This document shows, one piece after another, positions 21,509 to 29,291 of a stretch of 64,000 nt of DNA. Every line of letters starts with the position of its first letter. The stretch's first letter is position 1. The notes beneath the pieces were generated by a model. That model did not search any database and was not told the DNA's origin. It saw only the letters and a list, made by a program, of their open reading frames with translations. The stretch covers positions 1,746,001-1,810,000 of the forward strand of contig JAPYXD010000308.1 in assembly GCA_030998225.1 (NCBI GenBank), read 5' to 3'. A program made the translations under genes and the position numbers. This DNA is from Diplolepis rosae. Taxonomy: Eukaryota; Arthropoda; Insecta; Hymenoptera; Diplolepididae.

Positions 21509-21609
21509 GAGAAAAACAAATAATAACGCAAGGGTAATAACACAGTAACGCGCTACTCAAAATCCAACACTGGATATTAAAATATTAAAAGGAAACGAAA
21601 CGCGAGAGA

Positions 21610-22060
21610 ACGATGGCGGATTAGGAATCAGAGCACTTCTCTCGACGGTCGGCCGGTTCGACGACGACGAGCGTCGTTTCACCGTGACGTCGGAAGATTG
21701 AGGGCAAGCGGATACCGCAAACACTTTACCCGAAAGGAAACGTTACATATAAAAGAACGAACTTGATAAAAACAGAGGAAAATGGCCGGTAAAGACCATG
21801 GCACCTCTCTCGTCCGTCGGTCGGTTCAACGACGATGAGCGTCGTTTCACCGTGGCGCCGGAAAATTGAGGGGCAAGTGCAGACCGCGAACACGCTACCC
21901 GGAAGAAAACACTTTATCAAAAAGAAACACAAAACAAAAAAAAGAAATATGACGGCTGAGGACCACGGCACCCCTCTCGACCTTCGGTCGGTTCGACGAC
22001 GAAGAATCGTCGTCCCACCGCAGCGCAGGTAGGTTGAGGATGAGTGGCTGATGAACGCGG
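21610..22060 (-). repeat. Three tandem ~170-bp monomers upstream of the proline-rich ORF
   Basis: The core GGTTCGACGACGACGAGCGT-like block recurs near 21655, 21826 and 21991, each followed by TTTCACCG-like sequence and a lysine-codon-rich spacer (AAAAAGAAACAC type). Each monomer also carries GCACCTCTCTCG or a variant. Spacing is about 165-175 bp and the third monomer is the most diverged. Tandem monomers directly 5' of an ORF are a known promoter arrangement in retroelements, so a promoter role is plausible. Confidence 0.75.
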
Positions 22061-22532
22061 CACCGGCAAGAGAAAATGGAACCAAAAAAAGAAAAGGAAT
22101 ACACTTTTTTGGGATTAATAATTCACTCACTGTTACTATTGTTGGTTGAACTTTAATCTACAAGCTTACACTAGTCCGACACTCGGACGACGGCTTGGTT
22201 CGCTGCGATCGGAGACAGGTCTGCTTGGTCAGCAGCGCGTTCCTGCACGCGCCACTGACGCTTGGAGAGGGGTTAGGACCGCGATAGAAGAACAACATTC
22301 CAGCCACTCGCGTGGGCGCGTGGCGCCCGTGAGAAAACGTGCCGAGTGGTGGGGATGTCATGTGCTCTCTCCTACCGTCTCTCCGTGTCTCGCGCGGAGC
22401 ATGAAGTTTAATGTTGCTAACTTCACTAAATTAATTATTATAAAGAACGACAGTAATAAGAAAGTCTACAGGAATAATCTTAATGATAAATTTATGACAA
22501 AGTGTCTGAAAACTCCTATTAAATTAATTACG
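22061..22532. other. GC-rich to AT-rich transition next to the R1-like insertion
   Basis: 22150-22400 is GC-rich with no recognised domain, and 22400-22532 is AT-rich. The last bases are the target-site duplication of the retrotransposon that follows. The pre-insertion sequence continues at 27378. Confidence 0.4.
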
Positions 22533-22793
22533 TAAAAATAGAATGTTTTTTTTTTTTTTTTTTGGTGAGGAGGAAAAATGGCGAAATCTTTTATAGACGT
22601 TGTACAGGACTCTCCTAGGACGGGTCTAGGCATACCTGTTAAAACCAAAAAACCACCTCTCACGAACCAATGCACCGCCCGCGGAACCGCCTTTCGGCTT
22701 TAAACTTCGCGGGCAGTTGGTTCCAGCTTAAAGTCGCGTACGACTCTTCCGTCGTCCGTTCGCCCGGGACTCCCATCCGCGGGCATACGCCCG

Positions 22794-25550
22794 CTAGGCA
22801 GGCCGGCCAACCGCGCCAACCAGGAAAGGAATAAGAAGATTCCTCCCCCGGTCGACGCGAACAGCCAAGTCCGCCCAAGACGCAGGACCGCGGGTGTAGG
22901 CCCCGATGCGATTTCTACTGGCCCCCATTGTTGCCGCGCTCCGCACGCTCATCGAGCTCCTCGCCTTCATCACCAGGGTGACGAATGACTCGATAGACAT
23001 CCAAATCTGTTCAGACTGGAGCATGAGAGAGACCATCGTGTCAGGAGTGAGCTCGGCACCCACTGCGTGTCCGAGGGCCTCCCTTGCCGCGCCCCACTTT
23101 GCGCAGACGAAGCGTGTGTGCTCTGCATTATCCACAAGGGAACCGCAGTAGCGGCACGACTCATCGTCTCTTTTCTTGAAGCGCTTCAGGTACGCATTAA
23201 AGCAACCATGGCCCGAAAGCGCTTGCGCCAAGTAAAAGCCGACTTGACCGTGCTTTCTATCCAGCCAGGTGGCGAGCTCCGGGATCAGACGGTGTGTCCA
23301 TCTCCCGGTTTGGTCACCATGCCATCTCGTCTGCCATTTCTCGACGAGTCTGCGCCTTCCATCCTTGCGGATGGCCTCCTTCGCGCGAGCGATTTCCTGC
23401 AGGTCGGCGCAGGTAAGCTCCTTGCGAAGCTGAAAGGTCTCCTGCCTTTCCTCCGCCAATAAATCTATTGGCGGGACGCTCGCCAGGACCAGCACAGCAC
23501 TCGTCGACACAGTTCGGTATGCTGAGACAATTCTCATCACCACACCTCTCTGTGCCGAGAACAGCTTCTTCAGGATAGCATGGTTGTTAAGGGCACTTGT
23601 CCAGATCGGAGCTGCATAAAGCAGCTTCGAATTTACCACGCTCGCCACCAGCCTTCTCTTAGCTTCCCTAGGACCACCAATGTTGGGCAGGAGCCGAGTC
23701 AGGGTGGCCCCACACTGGATGGCTTTGGCAGTCGCGATCTGCAGGTGTTCGCCGAAGCTAAGCCTTCGATCCAACTGCAAACCCAGGTACTTAATGCTCT
23801 TTTTCCACTTGATTTCATGTTCCCCGAGAACGATCCTCGGGTATTTGAAGGATCTCCTGTCTGTGACCAGCAAAGCCTCGGTCTTCTCAGGGGCCATTCT
23901 CAGGCATCTGCTATCCAACCAACGCTTTGCCCGCCACAGACTATCGTTGATCCTCAGCTCCAGGATTTTGACGTCGTCAGCGGCGCACACGACAAGTGCG
24001 TCATCCGCGAAGCCGATGATGCTCGTTCCAGCAGGCATGTCCATGCGCAGGAAATCGTCGTACATGACGTTCCAGACGAGTGGACCTACCCGCGACCCTT
24101 GAGGGGCGCCACATGTCATCTCTTCCTTGAGAGACCATTTGTCGCCCTCGTATATCACCCACCTGTCGCTCAGATAGTCATCTATCATTCGTAACAGGTA
24201 GTCTGGAACCTTTTTCCGCACCATCGCCTCGATGCAGATTTTCCATCTCGAGGTATTGAACGCATTGCGTATGTCAATGCTGATCAACGCGCAGAATCCC
24301 TTACGCTTACCAGTTCCTCTTCTTGCTTTAGTGGCGATGTCCACCACTGCCTGGATGGCGTCAACTGTGGACCTGCCTTTCCGAAAGCCGAACTGGTTTT
24401 CCGAGAGACCATTCTCGCGGACCATGTGACCCTGTAGTCTTTGTAGGATCATTTCCTCCAGAAGTTTCCCCATCGTATCCAATAAACATATTGGCCTATA
24501 CGATGAGGCATCCCCTAGAGGTTTGTTGCCTTTCCTCAGCAGGACCAACCTCTGCTTCTTCCAGTCTGCGAAGAACCTCCCCTCCCGAAGACAGGAGTTG
24601 AAGACTTCTAAGAGGATCTCCGGGTATACCCCGATCACCTCTTTGAGGATCTCGTTCGGCAACCCGTCGATCCCCGGCGCTGTGTTTGCCTTGAGCCTTC
24701 CACCCGCTCGCTTTAGTTCTTCGAGAGTGAAGAGTTCTTCGCCCCGGACGAAGTCCTGTCTTTGGAACGGCTCTACATTCGGGAACAAGCTTCGCACGAT
24801 GTACTTGACACGATCGGCACTATCCAGGCCCGGAGTCTTTCTTCTAGTCACTAATCTCTTAGTGACTATTTTGAAGGCGAGACCCCATGGATCCTTCTCG
24901 ACTTCTTCGATCAAGTCTTTCCAGCACTGAAGTCTGCTTTTTTTTATGCCTTGCGTCAGAGCTGATTTTGCTTTTTTCCATGCCTCGCGCAGCAGAGGTT
25001 CACCCTTTGAGCGGGTAAAACTCCGCCGCGCTGTAAGGCACTTTCGACGCAGGACGGACAACTGGTCGCTCCACCAGTACATCGAGTCCCCGGTACGCCT
25101 GTGCCCGCGGCGAGGCATGGAGTGGTCGCATGCTGCGACCACTTTCCGCCTCGCCGCCCGCACAGTGTCCTCCAACGACCCAGCAGACCTTGCCCAACCA
25201 AGCTCATCTATGAGCCTGGTTTCTTCAAGATGTTCGCGAAGCTTGTCTTTGCTGAGTCGTTTTGTGTTCCAGGAGGGGCTCCTTACCTTGCCGCCCCTTC
25301 CCGTATTCACTGGGTGACTCCGTTCCTGGATGCTAAACTCAATGCACCGGTGGTCACTCAATGTTATTACATCGAGGACGCACCAGTCGCCTATCCTGGA
25401 GGAAAGACGGGGCGCGGCAATTGTGAGGTCGATAATCGACCCCCCCGCTCCTCGTCTGAACGTAAAATCCCTGCCCCGATTCAATACAATCAGGTCATTC
25501 CTGGCGACCATGTCACTGACCAAGATTCCCTCCTGCGTAGGACTCTCCAT
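22794..25550 (-). CDS. ORF2: endonuclease C-terminus, reverse transcriptase, CCHC
   Basis: 918 codons are open without interruption. Residues 1-80 are the end of an AP-like endonuclease (FTFRRG, IIDLTIAA and SDHRCIEF, the SDH catalytic His motif). Reverse-transcriptase blocks follow: GIDGLPNEIL, SYRPICLLDTMGKLLE, ENQFGFRKGRSTVDAI, motif A IDIRNAFNT, motif B GAPQGSRVGPLVWN, and the active site GFADDALVV with both Asp. Near the C-terminus C-x2-C-x8-H-x4-C (CRYCGSLVDNAEHTRFVC) is the zinc motif typical of the R1/I group. The first part of the endonuclease, including the GDFN motif, is missing, so target cleavage by this protein is unlikely. Many antisense frames over this region are shadows. Confidence 0.93.
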   Translation of the reverse strand: MESPTQEGILVSDMVARNDLIVLNRGRDFTFRRGAGGSIIDLTIAAPRLSSRIGDWCVLDVITLSDHRCIEFSIQERSHPVNTGRGGKVRSPSWNTKRLSKDKLREHLEETRLIDELGWARSAGSLEDTVRAARRKVVAACDHSMPRRGHRRTGDSMYWWSDQLSVLRRKCLTARRSFTRSKGEPLLREAWKKAKSALTQGIKKSRLQCWKDLIEEVEKDPWGLAFKIVTKRLVTRRKTPGLDSADRVKYIVRSLFPNVEPFQRQDFVRGEELFTLEELKRAGGRLKANTAPGIDGLPNEILKEVIGVYPEILLEVFNSCLREGRFFADWKKQRLVLLRKGNKPLGDASSYRPICLLDTMGKLLEEMILQRLQGHMVRENGLSENQFGFRKGRSTVDAIQAVVDIATKARRGTGKRKGFCALISIDIRNAFNTSRWKICIEAMVRKKVPDYLLRMIDDYLSDRWVIYEGDKWSLKEEMTCGAPQGSRVGPLVWNVMYDDFLRMDMPAGTSIIGFADDALVVCAADDVKILELRINDSLWRAKRWLDSRCLRMAPEKTEALLVTDRRSFKYPRIVLGEHEIKWKKSIKYLGLQLDRRLSFGEHLQIATAKAIQCGATLTRLLPNIGGPREAKRRLVASVVNSKLLYAAPIWTSALNNHAILKKLFSAQRGVVMRIVSAYRTVSTSAVLVLASVPPIDLLAEERQETFQLRKELTCADLQEIARAKEAIRKDGRRRLVEKWQTRWHGDQTGRWTHRLIPELATWLDRKHGQVGFYLAQALSGHGCFNAYLKRFKKRDDESCRYCGSLVDNAEHTRFVCAKWGAAREALGHAVGAELTPDTMVSLMLQSEQIWMSIESFVTLVMKARSSMSVRSAATMGASRNRIGAYTRGPASWADLAVRVDRGRNLLIPFLVGAVGRPA

Positions 25551-25728
25551 CCTTCGCCGACACCCTGATAGCGTCGCCCGACCGTGCGGCCGGAGAGCGC
25601 CTCGCCAACTTCACCTTTGTTTTAGGTTCCTGCGCAGATGGCACAGGAACCTCTTTTTTCTTCTCTTTTTTTCTTTTTTTCTTTTTTTTCTTCTCCACCA
25701 GCTGCCATTCCCCATCCTTTTTTGGGGT

Positions 25729-26202
25729 TTAGCTTCTGGTGGTCGCAGCGTAAGTGGGCGATATGCCGCCCTTCCCTTTCTTGGGAAGCCAATCTTCGGG
25801 GGGAGAAGGAGCAACCCTCTTCTCCCCCTTTGTCAGCTTTTTTGGGGTATCTCTCAGAGACGCAGAGCGCAGTCTCCGGAAGATACCCATCTTTTTGACG
25901 GCGGGGTGGGATTCCATCCTTTTCTGGATTTCCACCCCGCTCTCTAGTAAGCACTTGTGGGTGTTGAGCATTCCGCTCAACACCTCCGTAGCCTCACTCA
26001 CACTGTCCTTAACATGGCCAGGGTTGTTTCTCAGCATACCCTGCTGGATAACGCTGAGAGCCCTGGCCAACCTCTCCATTTTCTTACTTTGCTCCTTCAG
26101 GAGCTGAAGGACGTCTTTCCATCCATCAGCCCCTGGAGGAGTGTGTGAGTGCGCATCAGGCGCCTTCGCCGCTTCATCTCTTTTATTATTCTCAAAATTC
26201 AT
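25729..26202 (-). CDS. ORF1 N-terminal part, copy 1
   Basis: Starts MNFENNKRDE at 26202. It contains a helical, coiled-coil-like stretch (LKEQSKKMERLARALSVI) and a basic tail (KKMGIFRRLRSASL, PKKGKGG). After about 25730 the frame shifts into a Lys-rich tract followed, near 25600, by RSGDAIRVSAKDGESYA. This matches the IALRPAEGKTYA segment of the ORF1 in copy 2. Sequence then jumps directly to the endonuclease end near 25550, so the zinc-knuckle half of ORF1 is deleted. In intact relatives ORF1 binds RNA. Confidence 0.75.
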   Translation of the reverse strand: MNFENNKRDEAAKAPDAHSHTPPGADGWKDVLQLLKEQSKKMERLARALSVIQQGMLRNNPGHVKDSVSEATEVLSGMLNTHKCLLESGVEIQKRMESHPAVKKMGIFRRLRSASLRDTPKKLTKGEKRVAPSPPEDWLPKKGKGGISPTYAATTRS

Positions 26203-27364
26203 ATTAATTTCGTCGTGTCTTACGACGGTTCGCCCATCATGGGAGCCCTACCGTAGTAGGTCTACTATCCCCGCCTGTATAGATCCCTAGTTATGTGCAC
26301 CGAAACCGAGAAGCGGCTTATCGGATGGTCGATCCTATCGGCACATTAAATGAATCTAGTAAAAAAGGTTACGGGATAGGCCCGCGCCATAATGATGCTA
26401 AAGGTTTAACGTCACCCCTATCGACCGAGCGGTGCCGGGTCCGCCCCGACACCTGACCCGGACTTCAGGCTAGACGGTGTGCGATTTATCCTACGCAGCG
26501 TCGGGTATAAGGAAATACTGACCAGGTAATCCTTCATTCCTGCGCCCGGGCGTCCATGATTTCAACCCCGAAATTGGCTCCAGGCAGTAGAAACGTGAGC
26601 GGTTTTCCCAGTTTAACATGTGGTTTCACGGGATCTTTGCCCTTCGCGGCCGAACACCGGAGGGACTTACATTTACCCATATTACTTCCACAGAGGTAAG
26701 GTACTGACATCGCGTCCTACCCTGGTCGGGAGGCTACTACTCCTCCCTTGGCTAGTCTATCGGGAATATCCACCAGGCGCCGGCCGCAGCCCATTCACTC
26801 GGCAACGCATTCGTACTTGTATGTGTGGGTGTCGGTATCGTGCATGTGGTTGTGATGTGACCGCGAGAAGGGCACGAGGGAAGTTCAGCGCCACCGCCGC
26901 ATGCGCATTTGGGTTGATACCCCGATTAAGGGGCCCCCCGCATTCACACTGTTTCCACTCATGCGGCATCAAGGAACCTGTTCAAGGTCCCCTGATGCTT
27001 TTTGCTCCGCACCGCGTCCACACGTGTCCGAAGGTTGAGGAGAGACCATTCGAACGCGTGCGCCCGGCAGGCCCACCGCTAGGGAAAGTCTGTCTATGAG
27101 ACTCCCTTGACGGCCATCCTGACGACGACAGCCCAGCTGTTGGCAGAGTCCTTTCGGCTACTGCCATTGGCGGGCTGCAGGACGCGTCTGCTCCGTGCAT
27201 GGCCTCACACGTTCCTCTGGGTTTGACGCTGCCCTCCCGCGAAACGCCGTCTCGGGTATTGGTTGTGTTGCGTTCAGGGTTGCTGTAAGTATGTAGTGTC
27301 ATGTTGCTGTGTGTGTGTCCCCTCCTCCTTTCGCATCCGGGCTTGGGACCGGCAATGGCGGAGT
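26203..27364 (-). promoter_or_regulatory. 5' leader of the R1-like element, copy 1
   Basis: About 1.16 kb before ORF1, shared almost base for base with 51293-52215 (for example GGTTCGCCCATCATGGGAGC and CGGATGGTCGATCCTATCGG, read on the plus strand). I estimate about 90 percent identity where aligned. Copy 1 has extra sequence at about 26697-26800 and 27205-27350. The tip ACTCCGCCATTGCCGG and the block CACGGAGCAGACGCGTCCTG are in both. R1/R2-group elements carry an internal promoter here, and R2 elements carry an HDV-like ribozyme at the 5' end. I did not establish a ribozyme fold. Confidence 0.8.
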
Positions 27365-27377
27365 TAAAAATAAAATG

Positions 27378-29283
27378 TTATCAAATATTCTTATTAGTTT
27401 AATTATTACAGGGATGAGTATAAAGTTGAAGATAAAATAAAAAAATCTAAATCTAATCATTGTGTTATGGTTATTACATTTAACATTAAATTTAACTTAG
27501 TATTAACTTATCCTAGTATTATCATTACTATTATATCGCAACTAAAACAAAACCTATAGTTATAATCGGATCCTGTAAAAAGGGGGTCCTACTCCAGTTC
27601 GCCGCTGAGGATAATTTCTTAAGGGGAAAGGAGAAACACAAACATTTAAATAGCATGAAATAAATAAACATAAAACAAAACGCGTATAGTTAGAATATTA
27701 TATCGTCAGCCCAGCCATAGGAGCACAAAGGACGGATGACAAAAGCGTTGGTTGAAAAGAGAGAACTAGGGAAGAGGGGGAAGGGGCTAGCACCGAAGTG
27801 CTAGAAGTACAAGGTTTGGAGAGTGCGTTAGAAAGAGAGAGTAAGGGTCTAACTGTATCGAGCCTATGAATAGGAGACCCGAGTACGTAGACAAAGGAGC
27901 GGGCAATTAAGTTTATGCAGGGTTATACTGGGCTGGCTGCCAGATGCTAAGAAAAGCTTAAAAGTTAAAATTGTATAAAATTTCCCAATGAGGCTTATTG
28001 ACCCATGTTTTCGAAGGGTCGCAATCGAGCCTGGTCAATAGATGCTTTTCAGCATCTGTTTCACCAACCCTATTATTTCATTTAGAAATTCCAAGATTTT
28101 TTCAATAGCTGAGCAATTTAAAACTGGAAAAGGTCGTCTTGAGAGGAGATTGGTATCCAAGTTTCACTCTCTTTTATTACTTGCTTTATTAGCTATATGA
28201 AATTCTTTCAAGGATAAGCCCTAGCAGCTGCAAAACAGAGAGTAAATTTTAATTTCTCTCTCCGTCCCAAATTTGTTTAATTTCTTTTGTCAAATTATAT
28301 TTACACGACCGTGGCGTGTATCAAGATCTTCATTTATTTCTTCTCGTGAAATTATCTTGCCATGAGGCTTATTCAGAATTTTTTACAGCACCATTTTTGA
28401 GTAATCGATCGCCAAAGTTGCAAATTGACATGTAGGCGATTACTAAAGAGCAAAAGAGAGGCAAGATCAAAGGTTTAACCGTTAAATCTTACATTGTGCC
28501 TTTCTTTAGTAATCGTGTCTATGTTAATTCGCAACATTGATGATCGATTACTCAAAAATGGGACGGTAAAAAACTCTGAAATAATTTTCACGGGATAATT
28601 GACATTAAAGAAACATTTTCATTCATATATACCATAACGGGTCACCTCCACTGAAACGTCAAAGAAAAATAAAATCTTTACCAATGCGGACCTGAGGATT
28701 CAGGATTACCCTCGGTGTCACCTGCGTTATTTAGGCGGCTTCTAAGATGAGCGCCTGGCGTCTTCCGGCGCCATATTTATAAAATTAGAGACCCTGAAAA
28801 TATAAAACTTAGCATGCAAAAAAAAGCAAAGCTAAGCAGGGGTTTTGGCTAGGGCTGGATGGATTTGGGAGTTTGGATCGGGTAAGGTTTTCAGGTTAGG
28901 GAGGAATCTTGACCTAAAAGATAGGACCTCTCACATAAAAGAATAACATAAATCAAGCAGCGTATAAATCGACTAGAGCTACAATTTATTCATTAATGGG
29001 AAAAGCCCTGGCTTTATATAAATTCAAAATAATAAAAGAATTGAAATATCGTGGCCAACAATGGCGCATGGCATCTGAGCCTAATACACAGGCTCTAGCA
29101 AAGCCTGAGAGCCACGGAGGTGAAGAGAATTAATTTTATAACGGCCCGGAATAGTCTCAAAGATTTACCGGAGATCTGGTCGCGACCTCGCGCCTAACTT
29201 CGTCCAAGTCGAAATCTGGAATGGCGTCCATTAAAGAAAAATAAATCTTTAGTCTATTTAAGGCTACTTGTCACTTGTATAAC
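27378..29283. other. Non-coding region between the retrotransposon and the hAT element
   Basis: AT-rich to about 27600, then mixed composition. No domain-bearing ORF. Contains the hairpin 28342-28600. The last 8 bases before 29292 (AACGACAG) are the hAT target duplication. Confidence 0.45.
28342..28600. repeat. Imperfect hairpin, ~105-bp arms
   Basis: The left arm contains CCATTTTTGAGTAATCGATC and GCGATTACTAAAGA, the right arm GATCGATTACTCAAAAATGG and TTCTTTAGTAATCG. The arms pair with scattered mismatches around a ~40-bp centre. A MITE-like foldback; borders approximate. Confidence 0.7.
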
Positions 29284-29291
29284 AACGACAG

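Larger units (their letters stand above)
22546..27364 (-). mobile_element. R1-like non-LTR retrotransposon, copy 1 (internally deleted)
   Basis: On the minus strand the element runs from a 5' tip ACTCCGCCATTGCCGG at 27364 to an 18-base A tail (T run 22546-22563). A 13-bp duplication flanks it: TAAAAATAGAATG at 22533-22545 and TAAAAATAAAATG at 27365-27377, with one mismatch. Content in order: 5' leader of about 1.16 kb, ORF1 start, an internal deletion, the end of the endonuclease, a full reverse transcriptase, and a C-terminal CCHC motif. Insertion is into AT-rich DNA, not rDNA. The good duplication and long open ORF2 suggest a fairly recent insertion of an already deleted template. Confidence 0.9.

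Noticed and set aside
21726..22130. Minus-strand ORF of 134 codons with hydrophobic segments
   Set aside because: It runs through the ~170-bp tandem monomers, so its two similar halves (LFFVLCFFLIKCFL-like) are products of the DNA repeat, not membrane-protein segments.
23067..25568. Many plus-strand ORFs of 60-200 codons
   Set aside because: They are antisense shadows of the 918-codon reverse-transcriptase ORF, a result of its GC-rich third positions.
25513..25954. Lys-rich open frames in several phases
   Set aside because: They are alternative readings of the AAG/GAA-rich tract of the R1-like ORF1. Only the reading that matches copy 2 is taken as coding.
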